This document shows, piece after piece, positions 1 through 12,340 of a stretch of DNA of 64,000 nucleotides. The notes beneath the pieces are model-generated. The model worked only from the letters and a program-made list of their open reading frames with translations, was not told the origin of the DNA and ran no database searches. Every line of letters starts with the position of its first letter. The first letter of the stretch is position 1. The stretch lies in contig NC_092568.1 of assembly GCF_037975245.1 (NCBI RefSeq), positions 4,413,001-4,477,000 of the forward strand, read 5' to 3'. The DNA is from Apostichopus japonicus. Taxonomy: Eukaryota > Echinodermata > Holothuroidea > Aspidochirotida > Stichopodidae. A program made the position numbers and the translations under genes.

Positions 1-199
1 AAAACCTTGAAAAGTGGGGCTGACGGGTATTGTGGGCCGCGACGTAGAATCACCTTCAAAAGCAAAGACCCACAGGAGATGCGATCAGGTCGAACGTGAT
101 GTGTGCCGGGTTGACAATCTTCAAAAAGGTTATGGATGGAAAAAAAAACTATTAGGAAATACTTGGTTCTCAGGCAAAAATTGTACATCTGGTTGGTTA

Positions 200-343
200 T
201 TTCAAGCCCGAGAGGTGCCGTCTCCGGTGATCTGGGGGGTATCAAAATAAGAAACTTTCTTGTACGCTGCGCGCCAACCGATGGTGGCGCTCCGCTTAGA
301 TAGTAATTCGCGCCCCCCGGGTTTGAAAATCCTGGATACGCGC

Positions 344-345
<2 letters not shown>
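200..345 (-). mobile_element. hAT-type miniature element, right end and shared core module
   Basis: Carries in reverse the module GCGGAGCGCCACCATC...TTGGCGCG..GCGTACAAGAA that recurs through the window, and ends with GCGCCTG like the element at 8607-9588. The left end is not recognised. A (TA)n microsatellite starts immediately after, at 346. Confidence 0.6.

Positions 346-390
<45 letters not shown>
346..390. repeat. (TA)n microsatellite
   Basis: Uninterrupted TA dinucleotide run. Confidence 0.95.
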
Positions 391-394
<4 letters not shown>

Positions 395-2389
395 ACATAA
401 TATTTTAAAAGCCCCCCCCCACCCCCTGGGTCTCACCAAGTGTAAATCCGGAACTAGTTGAAACGCACATGAATTCGTGTCACAAGGGCTATTCCTCCTT
501 TCATGTTAAAGGAATAATGAAATATTTAGTTTGATTTGACATTGCATGATGTGAGCATGTACATTTATTAATGCATATATATCGAGGCTGCACAGTTGTC
601 ATAGTGGAACATTGATTACATCAATCATTATTCATCAATCACTTACTATAGGTTGTCTAACTATGATCAATCGTAATCATAATAGCGTTCATAATATCCG
701 ATATGATATATATGACGAATAGCTTTACATGCATATTCCATAAGCCTGGAAGACCTTTGTATGCCCTTAAGTTACATCAAAACCACGATTTAAACCAAAT
801 ACCATACAGTTAACATTGGTCGGATGGAGAGGGCGGGGGGGGGGGGGTGTTGTAGAGGAAGGAGAGGGGAGGGAACTGGGGAGACCAATCGTGGATGCAG
901 GTATAGTTGTCAAAGCGCATAGAACTTGTGGATTATGCGCTATATAAATAACGGCGTAAAAATAATAATATATAGGATCCTTATGTTTTAATGTAGGGTT
1001 GCTTAGCTTATCTGGTACTTTTTCCCATTAATGAGATATCCTGTGGAGGGCCGGGCTAAGTTTGAGAACATATACCAAACAACACGCCTGTGCTTGTAGC
1101 CCAATGTAAATCATACAAGATTAGAACAGCCGTGACATCGCTGTAATATTTTTTATATATAGTACTGATGTCGCGTTCGGTTCGAGAGCGATTCATCCTT
1201 ACTGTGGTATTTATTTGTTCTGTTTAAAACTTTATCCACGGACCCCTCCCCCTCCCCTCCCTCTCCCTCTCCCTCTCCCAGTTCATTCAACGTTAACCCC
1301 TCACTCTTACTGACACTGATAATATGTTCTATATTATAGAGTTTCTGTGAATAATGGATAACTATATTTCTGATATTCTTTTCTGTTCCTTTGTATACTT
1401 AAAATATCTCTCTATAAGATAAATACCAATTTCTTTAGCCTAATGGCGGAGGGTCTGCAACTTCTGTGACGTCGGAATTAATTTATCAGGCACAAACTGT
1501 TTACGGCATATAAGTGATTGTATGTTCTTTCTAGATGTAACGAAGGGTAGGGAGGGAGGGGGGTCACAAATGCTGACCTCGGTTTGTAAACGCTTCTCCT
1601 TGAACACATACCATCTGTATCACTAGTCCTCCTCTGCCTTTCCACTTCACCTTCCATCACATGCGAGAAATAGATCCATACCAAGAAAACCTCATTCGAA
1701 TCTTACAAAAAGACTGTACTCATCTTCCTCAGTGAAATGTTATCTCTGTGTCTGTCTGTAGGCTATAACGAGGCAAAGCAATCTTGCACTTTTGAGAGGA
1801 ACGTATAAGTATAGAATATGTTAGAACCAGTTTAAAAGATCTATGTTATCGACAATTATCCGTGTTTAACGATCTATGACAATTTACAAAGAGTAACAAC
1901 TGAATCCTGTAAATGTTCGACATTTGTTCAATTTGTGGAGAAAGAAGATAGATTACAGTTAAGACATGAAATGAGTGAAATGGGGTATGATACGATCTTT
2001 TTAAAAACGGAGGGACTGCAAAGAAAGGTTTGTTTTTATCTTTTCCTTTCTGTTTTTAGTTTAACCAAACGAATTGTCTCTTTAATTTTCTCTACATCCG
2101 GATGGAAAGTCACGTTCACGCTCGTAAATGTATCCTCTGTGGTCGTTTACATTGTTACAATAATCTAGTAAACTATAAAATGTTATACGCTTAACCTAAA
2201 TAGACTATAAAATAAGATATTTAGAGAGGAGACTGCCTTTATAACTCTTTTTTTTGGGGGGGGGGGGGGGGTGGCGGGGGATGGGGGGTGTTGCGGTTAA
2301 TAAGGTACTTTCCTTTTAAGTCACAAGAGGTGTTTGTTATGCAACGTAAAAGAGTTAGTAAACATTTTCTACAGTAGAAGTAGGTCTTA
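391..2389. other. Intergenic, no gene recognised
   Basis: AT-rich DNA with a C run near 411, a G run at about 834-847 and a CCCTCT-type pyrimidine tract at about 1240-1279. A short open frame at 1935-2168 has no recognisable motif or convincing splice sites. Confidence 0.6.
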
Positions 2390-2794
2390 AGGCCCGGTCA
2401 CACTATACCGATTTTTTATCGGAATACTACCCGATTTTCCCGGAGGAATCGAAACAGCCAGGTTTTCGTTCGGATCTTCTAGCCACAGTGATAAAGGACC
2501 TGATTTGCTATCTGTTGAGCCATTCCGATGTGGAATAGCCCTCTCCTAACTTTTGACATTGACTCCGTTTCCTTTTATCGGATAGCTATCCGATTACTCT
2601 TCCGATTTTTATCGTTTTTCGATGTGACGTCACTTCAGAATGTAGTCCGTTCCAGAACCCCTCAGATTTGGAGTAGGTATTCGAATATTCCACTGCATTC
2701 ATTACATTCACTACCACAAACCTCACTCTTCGGCCTACAATCGGAAAAATCGGACCGTATTCCGATAAAATATCGCTGTAGTGTGACCGGGCCT
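2390..2794. mobile_element. MITE with AAGGCCCGGTCACACTA terminal inverted repeats
   Basis: Both ends read AAGGCCCGGTCACACTA toward the centre, and the inverted similarity continues inward over roughly 35 bp with ATCGGAATA blocks. The interior has more copies of TCCGAT / ATCGGA. No clear target duplication was found. Confidence 0.75.
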
Positions 2795-4201
2795 TTACAT
2801 TTCTGATTTTGGATAAATAAGTTTGCAAATAAAGGGGACAAAATTCCAACAAGTATCTTTAGGTTACATCATTGTGAAGAACAACTCCGTCAAACAACTA
2901 AGAAACATCATATTCCGTTTGGGTGATATCATAGCTTAAAAGCCATATCTGGGAGTTGCCATTTTGTAAACCTGTGTCATCGTACCACAAGGATCTGAAA
3001 AAGTCTAACTTTCTCTTGTTTTTTTTCTCTTGTTTCTCATGTTTTTCTTTTTCATATTTTCAAGGTAATATGTCGATATGTTTGACACCCGAATGTCCTG
3101 CCATGAGTAGGTCATGTTAAGAGCCTCAGTATGCTTAATTCAACATTCCTACACACAATTTCATTACAGAAAATAAACATTGTAATCAACTTGATAAAGA
3201 GAAACATAAGACGAAATACAGCACACTAGCACAGGTGGCTCGATAATGTCATATTTTCAATATTATTTTAATTAACATATATGTCTATAGTAGCTCTTGT
3301 TTCAATATAGGAGAGACATCATAACAATATACATATATTATATTATATATTATATATATATATTAAAGTAGAAGAAGAGGACAGTGTTATCATGATACTG
3401 TATGTGTACCTGAAGCCATGCCTGAAGGACTTGTATTTTTGGTGACATTTTGTCATACGGTTAGAAACTATCCTTAATTTTTTACTTGGGTTACTATATA
3501 CGATTGAAAAAGATGGCGGTATATAGATATAAATGTTCCACGTGATAAGCATCCAATTCGCTGTAACTCAAATGTATATACGTCGTGCACCATGGCCGTG
3601 TTTATTTGTATATATTTGTATATACCACAGTAGGCTACCAGTTGCCAGGTGAAAATCTAAATTTTACCTGTCTATATTTCCTGTCTATTTCACTTCTAGT
3701 CCTCTTCTAGTCACCGGAATGCGGTAGAACTTTATACCGAGACAATATTGTCCCCTCGTCTGTTCGTGTGTCTACATGTGGAGTATCCGTTGAAACAGCC
3801 ACTGTTGTAGTAGGCTACGGTATATTTGATTCTCTTTTTCACATGTTACACACGAAGGAGGAATCACATCTTCGTTTATCACGGCTTCGAATTTGAAACA
3901 GTATCGAAAAGTTCAAGAAATGCATCAAATGTACATTTATTATAAAAAAAAGTGAAAAAGTAGGAGTTAAACAATATACGCGTGCAACATAAAATTATAG
4001 TCCAACTGTTAGGAATTACTAACCAGTTCTAACGAAGTTCTATCTGAATGGCTGAAACACGTTTCTTCCCTCGAACACAGCAGATAACTAACGTATATAT
4101 CACCTTAACATTATTGCAATCCTATAATGATATTGGATTTGTATCAAATCTGTATATACAGGGGATCTATTCTCGAGAAATTAATGAACTGTTAGGATAC
4201 A
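2795..4201. other. Intergenic, no gene recognised
   Basis: AT-rich sequence with a TATATTATATTATATAT run near 3335-3362. No coding signal recognised on either strand. Confidence 0.6.
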
Positions 4202-4717
4202 GTTAAAACCAGTGGCGGAGATTTCTTGTCAGAAGTGGGGGGGGGGGGGGGTTGCAGGCCATTGATGAAATAAAAAGTCATAACTGCTGGCTCACTATCT
4301 AAGTGGAGCGCCACCATAAGATGGCGCGAAGTGCACAAGAATCTTTTGGCAAATATTGCCTCCCAGATTGCAGTAAATGGCACTGCACTGCCCAGGCCTG
4401 GAAAAGCTGCATTTAACCATTTCATACTTTGAAAATTGAAATCTCATGTTCTGTCACTGATGTGTTACTATAATGAAAAGCAAGAATTTTCGTTTCTTCA
4501 TGTTGTATTCTCAACTTGTAAATAAACGGTCACCATGGATTTTCTGAATCGCATGCGCTCTACCAGTGCAACATATAGGATACAGTAAAATTCATTTCAA
4601 TGCAGTTTTCCCGCGTGGGTGCAAAATATTCTGGAGCACCGTATGTTGTTTTATTAGCTGTCCTTGATACTCTCAGTCAGTTACAGCATAATAGTTCTAC
4701 ACTAACCATATCACAGG

Positions 4718-4890
4718 CAGGGGCGTCGTGCGAAAATAAATTTGGGGGGGGGGGGGCCGTGAGCAGGTGATGACTATCTAAGCGGAGCGCCACCACAGGT
4801 TGGCGCGCAGCGTACAAGAACATTTTTCGTCTGGCACACCCCTCAGATTGCAGGAAACGGCACTTCCCGTGCCTTATGGCAGTAAGCAAC
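4718..4890 (+). mobile_element. hAT-type fragment with CAGGGGCG left end and shared core module
   Basis: Starts CAGGGGCGTCGTGCG, then a G run, then the core module (GACTATCTAAGCGGAGCGCC...). A matching right end was not found, so it is probably truncated inside the larger composite. Confidence 0.6.
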
Positions 4891-5221
4891 ACCCCTAAAA
4901 TTGATAACAATTTCAGGCAATTTTTTATGATCGCCATTTATTCCTCAGTTTACCAATTCCTTGCTCCCAGAAGCGCTCAAAATTTAAGAAATCGAAACAT
5001 CTTTGTGTTGGCTGATCCATGATCGCCGCCCATGCCCGTGAGAAGTGGTGACTGGGTGAAGAAAAAGCAATCTTTCTTGTTTGCGACCTTCCTGCAAATT
5101 CCCGAGCTAGTTGAATAATGTCCACTGCATCCAGCTTTTTCTTGTGCACGTTCAAAACTTTAGGGAGAAAAGTGTTCAGAATCTTAACACAAGTCAGTTC
5201 AAAATTATTTGAACACCAGAT

Positions 5222-5882
5222 CAAGGGCGGCGGAAGCACTTTTAATCTGGGGGGGCACCGACATCAAAGGGCACTTTGCAGAAATTCGATTGGACTGATG
5301 TAGCCTGATATTTAGTACCCTTTAGTACCCTTTATATCTCTTATTGTATTATCTTATTTGCGTATACACATCACTCCATCCCCCCCCCCCCCTGAAGGAA
5401 AATACTAGCACTACTATACTAGCACTGCAATATCCAATGTGCAAATTGGGAAACAGGGAACAAGTTTTCTATTGAGACAAATGAGGTGAAATCATGCTAG
5501 TTGCTAATGTAGGAATCTTCCGAATTAGAGTTTATTTCTTGTTAATATCTTAACAAATTGTTTCCATTCGAAATAGCTTTGAGTTTGACCCACATATATT
5601 CATTAAAAGTCAGGGGCGTAGCCAGCATTTGCAAAGTTGTATGTACGACTATCTGAGCGGAGCGCCACCATCAGTTGGCGCGGAGCGTACAAGAAAAATT
5701 TTGGTTTTACAAACCCCTCAGATGGCCGGAAGCGGCCCTTCCCGAGTGTTCATTCTGGTTCCCTGGCCTCTTGCTAACTTGAGACACCTCAATTTTTATG
5801 TAGAAAAAGGGCACATTTTTAACCCTGAGGAAAAGTGGGGGGGCACGTGCCCCCTGTGCCCCCCCCGGTTCCGCCGCCCTTG
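5222..5882. mobile_element. hAT-type element with perfect TSD CACCAGAT
   Basis: Termini CAAGGGCGGCGGAA and TTCCGCCGCCCTTG are exact inverted repeats, flanked by CACCAGAT at 5214-5221 and 5883-5890. Inside, at 5612, a second left terminus CAGGGGCGTAGCCAG begins a truncated copy of the core-module family. Closely related to 19623-20521. Confidence 0.9.
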
Positions 5883-7031
5883 CACCAGATTGCGTGTGTT
5901 ACATTCTGGTGTCAAAAGACTGAATTTGCAGTGTACAGAAACCGAATGAGTCATTAATTTTCTACACGCTGCGTTTTTATAGAGTAGGCCTACCGAAGTG
6001 TGACGTCAGTTATGCATGACTATCGTGCCGTGTGGTCTAAACAAACTTAAAACAAATTAAACTTAAACCAATTAACAAACATAAACCGTAACGCTATAGG
6101 CTTTTGAATCGATCATGTTTTGATCATTCTTTTTCTTTATTTTTGTTTGGAATTTCACTCTTTATGACCCACGAACAAGTTTGACCATGATTATAGGCCA
6201 ACATACTTGCATTTGTAGAGTTTCCTTTCGTAAGTATGACTCACTGACGATTAAAAACAGAAGTGCCCAAATCGTAAATATTTACGTTGACTTTATACGA
6301 AAACTGTCAACAAGTTACAGTTCCGCGAAATTGTGTGGGCTTGTGGCCATAGCAAGTTAGCAACAGGCAGTTATTTCAATCTACAGTCATCACATACTCC
6401 AAACTTTGCCAAAATAGTCCTAACTCCTAAGGTAGTCCCCTACAACACAACCAATGTAATTATCAATTCATGCCTAAAAACAATAAGAGTACATTTTTAC
6501 CAAACGGTGCTGTGTAGGACGTAAGGCACGTGCGGCGAAATCGACCTCGCATTGATAGTGCCAAAGCGCGCTAGCCTAGCGACAGATTTCGACACTCATA
6601 TTGCCTACGTACATGTACTTAAAAACACCTCGTTGAAGTTGGCAAGTGTATGTATACAGTTCCAAATCTATTCAACAGCAACAAAACGTTATTTTGTGTA
6701 TGTCTGTTGTGGGGTGAAGTTAGCGCTATGAGCTACAAGTTCCAATGCGCAAGGTGGGGGAAAGGGGCTAGAAATAATGTGTGGGTCAATTCTAACTCGG
6801 TTTTGTTAATTGTTGATGTATCAGGTAAAAGGTTGAAATGACTTTAACAATTTCAAATTTAATAATTTGATTTATTATGCCATTTGGAGCACATAACATA
6901 GGCTATAACAGAACATTACTGGCAAAAACTGGGGGGGGGGGGGGTTGATTGTGTGGGCCAACCCCCCCCCCCTTCAAAAAGTGGGGGGTTAAAAATCCCA
7001 ACCCCCCTGTTTCTCCGCCCATGGTTAAAAC

Positions 7032-8598
7032 TGCAAGTTATTCGTTTTGTAACTTAGCATAAAATAACAAAACAATTTTGAATTATCACAAAGATATACT
7101 CTACTATAGATATAGTCCAAATGTTCCGTGAAATTCTAAAAAAAATTACTCCGAAAGTAGAGCTCGTGAAAAATTATTGAATTCCGTAGGCTACATTTAG
7201 CCCGACTTGCCTGTTAATGACAATAACGATCGTGTACATCCCGATACCCATAATCAAGCATACAAAATCGGCTAGAATTTAGCTACGTCTCCTGTAGATA
7301 TGCTATAGGCATAATCGGCTAATGATGTTAATTCAGATCAATTCTTTTACTCTGCTCTCTGAAGGCCTAAAGTGGTCTAAATTTATAACTCTACAAGATA
7401 TACCGTGGATCAGTCTATTAACGGGATGAGTTATATATATAAACGCAACCAACGAACCAACTTCAACTCAGGACTCGTCGGTGATGAAGATATAATGAAC
7501 ATTTCATTAAGATCTGAAAGAACCGTTGAAACCAAAACCGAAAACAAAAGCTGGCAATTTGAAGTTTTCTCATTTTAGTTTTAGTTTTCACTGGTTGGAA
7601 GGTTTTATGCAGGATTTATATTGATCTTATTGTTTTCGAGAAGATTTCTTTTTCGTTTTATTTAATGTTGTAGACCTATGTCGTAAATTGGATGAGGAGA
7701 TCATAAAATGCTCTCAATTAAGTTTGTACTGTTTGCTGTAGACTGCGGGGAGATAATTATAAATGGCGAAGATGATTCTAGATTGGTCCTTAATATGAAA
7801 AATGGGGAAAAACAAGCCATTTCGAGCACATATATTGTCAACCAACCTACTGACGGTATTGTTTATACGGTACAATATATGCACATGCAGTGAAACACCA
7901 TACATATTTTGCATATGTATATACTGGAATAATGCTAGGTCTGTGTCTTAAAGGTCAAAGGTCCGGCCATTGAATTCTATTATACAGAGAGTCAAATAAT
8001 GATCATTAATGTTCAAATGATTTATGATTTCTCTCACTGACACGGTCATAGCACTGTACCTGGGAATAAACTTTGAAGATTTGTGGCAAACCTTTAGTAT
8101 GATAAAATTTAATAGCAATAAGTCATGAAGGTCATTTGTCATTTTGTGAACACAAAATAGATAGGATTATTCATATTGCCCAAACAACTGCACACAAATA
8201 TGAAAAATTGCTGATTTCTGGTGGGCAACTATATAGAATGCATATATCATTCAGAAAACCTTTTGTTTTTGGGAAGTGGATTTGAGAACTTTGTTGTTCA
8301 AGGATCCGTGTTTGAAGTCATCACACATGTCCATGCCGTTAAAACACATATCCAAGGTTCAGCACAGCTACATGCTAGGGTATATACAACTGTTCTAAAT
8401 AAGATTTGCAACCCGAATGTGCACAAGACCGTCACGCAACCGACCCCCCCCCCACCATCATCCCATCCACCTGAAGCCCGTCATTAAATTAACTGAATTT
8501 TTTTTCTCTGTTTTATACAAGCTCTGATATCAAAAAGACACACCAAGATTAAAACTTATAATTATCAATAATATAACAATTCGAAAAGTTGTGTATGT
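7032..8598. other. Intergenic, no gene recognised
   Basis: AT-rich. It includes a direct-repeat motif AGGTCA-A-AGGTCC at 7952-7964. Open frames at 7708-7914 lie on both strands and have no family features. Confidence 0.55.
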
Positions 8599-8606
8599 AT
8601 GTATTT

Positions 8607-9588
8607 CAGTGGCGGCGGAACCAGGGGGGCTTGGGGGGGCTCAGCCCCCAATGAAAAAGTTGAGGGGGCAAATGCATGATAAGCCCCCCCCCCCCCAATA
8701 TTTACCAAGGCTCCGAAACGTGCATCTGCCCATTTTTCAATGCATACTTGTCGATCTGTCCGATATACTATTATAGGTGTAATAATTTTAGTAAATGCTG
8801 GGGGACCCTCGGCCCATCCCCTGGCTATAGACCACATTGTAACCCCAACCGCGTCTTCACGCCCCGTGAAAAGTGGAAGCAGTGAGTGTGAGTACCGGTA
8901 AGCGCAACACAACTTCGTCTTAGGCCAATGACTTGCCTCATTTCAGCCAGTTCTCCAACATCCCCTGAAGGATATATCCTTCTAATGGTAGCACATTTCC
9001 CATGGATATATCCTTCAGGGACATTTTCTTCTAATTGGAGATGTATCTTTCGTAGGGTTTATCCTTCTAAAGTGCCTTAAGTGTGATAACAAAAACACAA
9101 TATTAGCATTTCACCTGTACTGTTTAGGGTACATGCATTCGTGACAGTGGTTCATAGAAATTTGTTGGCAACTGCACATGGTTTGGAATTACCCATTTGT
9201 TGACATTAAGAAATGCTTTCAGTTTTTTCTTATAACATTTATTTAATTATTGCATTTAATTGCAAGTAGTAATTTACTACACTCAAAAACGTCTTTGCGA
9301 GCACACTACGAGTAATAGCTACTCTCTTAAAACACCATCGAATATACAAATTACCATGTTTTTACAGATTTTTACGTGCAATTTGAGAAATTGCAGGCTT
9401 GAGACCCATATTTTAGGGCTAGGTATTCGCAGCATAAAACACTCGGGAAGTGCCGTTTCCGGCCAACTATGGGGGTTTGAAAAACCCAAAATTTTCTTGT
9501 ACGCTCCGCGCCAACTGATGGTGGCGCTCCGCTTAGATAGTTTCCACATTTTAGCCCCCCCAATAATTTTCCCGTTCCGCCGCGCCTG
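8607..9588. mobile_element. hAT-type element with perfect TSD ATGTATTT
   Basis: Left end CAGTGGCGGCGGAACC, right end GTTCCGCCGCGCCTG, flanked by ATGTATTT at 8599-8606 and 9589-9596. It contains a G/C-run pair, a hairpin built from GGATATATCC units (about 8959-9022) and an inverted copy of the core module at 9497-9540. The right flank is the tail of a SINE. Confidence 0.88.
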
Positions 9589-9822
9589 ATGTATTTTAGA
9601 TCCTCCTGTAAGCAGGAACTCGCGAAGAAGCCTCATTGGCTTATCAAAGCCGCAAGCTGACCGAAGTCAGTCTCTTAGATTCATATTTAACGTCAATGAT
9701 TATAAATTGTCAATTGTCAACAACTCATGAAACTGGACGACATACATTAATCTTGGATTGACTCGAACTCGGGACCTTATGATTGAAAGTCACCGGCGTT
9801 AACCACTGAGCTAACACTCGTA
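9589..9822 (-). mobile_element. tRNA-derived SINE, fullest copy
   Basis: On the minus strand an A box TAGCTCAGTGG (9803-9813) and a B box GAGTTCGAGTC (9760-9770) are spaced as in a Pol III promoter. A body shared with 44176-44367 and 46265-46480 follows, containing GCTTGCGGCTTTGATAAGCC, and then a tail ending GGAGGATCTAAAATACAT. Confidence 0.82.
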
Positions 9823-10533
9823 GATGTATGTGGGTGACATGTGTGAAAGCCTTCTTCCCGGATCATGAACAAAGCTATGATAACTTAAATTTAGTTCTTA
9901 CTTGAAAGTGGCGTCGGAAGTATTTCGATCATATATTTATATATTCCGAAGAAACTCGTGTTGGATAATGTACGGTAGATGAATTTTCACATAAACAAAA
10001 AAACTAATTAAGAATAGTTTTCAAATATTACTTGAGATGTCTGATGCTTTTAATTTTAATAATAACCTTCAAATATATTCTCGTTTATGGCCGAGCCATC
10101 CAAACTCAATCCGTTTTTAGTTCTTGAGTGGATTGTTTTTATTATTATATTGAGTATAAGCAATACTTCATCGATTCATTTAAGCATCAAAAAGGAATTA
10201 GCCTTGAAAACATTTGAATTAATTTCTGTTCGATTCATATACAATAGGTCTATTACTGAAGTGGTGCCAATAGCCAAGTACCAACTGAATTAAATACGAT
10301 AAACATCGGTTTTTGTTCTTGTCTTAGACGAACAAATAAAACTCTGTCTCGCCAGTAGAACGATTTCTAACTTCCTTTGAAAAAAGGAAAGAAAAATAGT
10401 CATTTTAACGGTAGCAGTGAAGCGAAGCATAAATCAAATTAAGAGGCTGATAATGGTTTGAATAGCACTACTCCTTCAACATCATAAATTGAGTTAGTGC
10501 ATGTGAATGTTAGGTTCGGTCCTTGTAAGGATA
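9823..10533. other. Intergenic, no gene recognised
   Basis: AT-rich DNA. The open frame 10087-10293 shows no known motif. Confidence 0.55.
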
Positions 10534-10838
10534 TTAAAGGATTGGTTCAGTTGTCATACATGTTTATGTTATATGAAAGAGGACAATAAAAGAAACACAA
10601 TGGTGAAAAAACTGTTCAAATATCTTTTTTCGGTTAAATATATTTTCAAGTGTAAAGTTTTATCAGATTGTGTAGAAACTGCTGAAATCTGACTAGCTGT
10701 GATGTCACATCCTCACATTCCTGAAAAGTCTTTGTTTTTTCCCCAAAATATTTTGTGAGATTTCATGACCATTGTGTTTCTTTTATTGTCCTCTTTCATA
10801 TAACATAAACATGTTTGACAACTGAACCAATCCTTTAA
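10534..10838. mobile_element. MITE with ~70-bp near-perfect terminal inverted repeats
   Basis: The first ~70 bp (TTAAAGGATTGGTTCAG...) reappear inverted at 10766-10838 with about one mismatch. Ends can be read as AGGATTGG...CCAATCCT flanked by TTAA on both sides (10534-10537, 10835-10838), which would suit a piggyBac-type target duplication. The TTAA is itself part of the palindrome, so this is ambiguous. Confidence 0.8.
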
Positions 10839-12205
10839 AGGTACAACAAGTTGCATTGATCAATTCTAAGGTCCAAGGTATAACCATGTTACTAGCCATG
10901 GATCAGACTAAAAAACCTCCGTGAACATAACCGTGAATTGTCTGGTGAGGTTTGCTCTATCTATCATGGAGCAAAATTATCAACCCGTCCATAAACGTTA
11001 CCATCTTTTAGGTTTTGAGTTTCATGGTTAAGTTGCAAGTTCATTTAGAATCCAAATCAATCACTGCATCTCAAAGAATGTTTTTCACTTCTGAGCTAAA
11101 ACATAAAATTTACAAACAAAGAACACAACAAAAAAATGAAAAATAACATATACAAACAGAAGTAGAGAATAATGAAAAGCAGATTATAAAAAAGTTCAGA
11201 AAGCCAATAAAAATATGGAAAAGAACCGTAAGATATCAAAAGAATTCAAAAGTAAGTGGTTCGGTGTATTTTTTAACGTTACCGCTTAGTACTAAGGTAA
11301 TAATGAAGACATTCGACTGACCACTGTCATATCTTTAACAAACATACGGGGGACAAGTGAGGATTTTGTTAATTCTTGGAAAGGTCGTCCCCCCCCCCCC
11401 CCCCATGTATTCTTGCTTTTGTTTTGGCAGGTGATAAATGATTCCCGGTGTTTCAAATAAATTGGAAAATCTAGATACTCAACTCAGTTACGAGGTTTCA
11501 AATGAATCTTTACAAGTCAGACTAATGGCGTGTAGAATACGTGTTTTATTGGAAAATTGAGCAAAATATTTACTTTACCAATCCAGCTTGGTACTTTCAG
11601 TTTACAGCAAGTCCACAGCGCAAAGTGTAGCTTTAACTTGTATCATATAGGCCTATTATCACTGCGATCGTGTTCAAGATTTCTCTATTGACCTTCAAAC
11701 TGAACACGGAGCAATATTTAAGTTTCCGATAAATTACATCAGGGTCAGAACTCTGGAAAAAACATGGGTTGACATTTACAGCAACTGACAATAGAAGAAA
11801 AAAAAACATCTCCACGGTTACGTAGTGGACGATTGTCATCTTCTCATTAGAAACTGTATAAAACAAACTGTACCTTTTATTCAATCATTGGTATCTTTTC
11901 CTGTCTGTTTGATGACAAATGAGACAAATGAGACAAATAAACCTACAGCTTCCTTACATTGCTATTAGAGTAGAAATAAAGATTATTGGTGGAATAACAG
12001 TTCCATACTACCTGGCGGTTTTGACGTCTGCGAAAAGCAAATCGCGCCAACACAACAAACACAAGCGCACGAACCTTACAACATATCGTTGTGAAATACC
12101 TAGGGGCCTAACGTTAGGCTAGTAGTATATGAATTCTTTTTAATAATACTAGTATAGTGTGTTACTCATTAGTCTTCGCTAAGAGTAAGCGTTTTATAAA
12201 CGATA
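10839..12205. other. Region upstream of UBR7
   Basis: AT-rich, with a C run at about 11390-11404. No TATA box or other core promoter element stands out before the UBR7 start codon. The start has an in-frame TAA nine bases upstream. Confidence 0.5.
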
Positions 12206-12340
12206 ATGCAGGAGCCATCGAGTAGCGACGGAGGCGGTACGCTGTCCATGGTGGATGTGTTAGAAGAAAATGAAGAACTGGAAGAGGAAGCTAAAGCTGT
12301 TCTTGGTGACAGCGATGACAGATGTTGCACATACACAACG
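12206..12340 (+). CDS. UBR7: UBR7 exon 1 (residues 1-45)
   Basis: Contains the start codon and the acidic segment VDVLEENEELEEEAKAVLG, a conserved family signature. It ends phase 0 before a GTATAG donor. C40/C41 lie at the start of the UBR box. Confidence 0.93.

Larger units (their letters stand above)
4210..7023. mobile_element. Composite hAT-type element with 8-bp TSD GTTAAAAC
   Basis: Left terminus CAGTGGCGGAGA, right terminus TCTCCGCCCATG, flanked by GTTAAAAC at 4202-4209 and 7024-7031. The 8-bp duplication and CAGTGGCGG-type ends fit the hAT superfamily. No transposase is recognisable. It contains the nested element 5222-5882 and two extra copies of the shared core module (4295-4350, 4771-4830). 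Confidence 0.8.

Noticed and set aside
1935-2168. Possible exon with a hydrophilic segment followed by a hydrophobic tail
   Set aside because: Lacks a convincing acceptor upstream, and the hydrophobic part reads T-rich DNA. No family resemblance.
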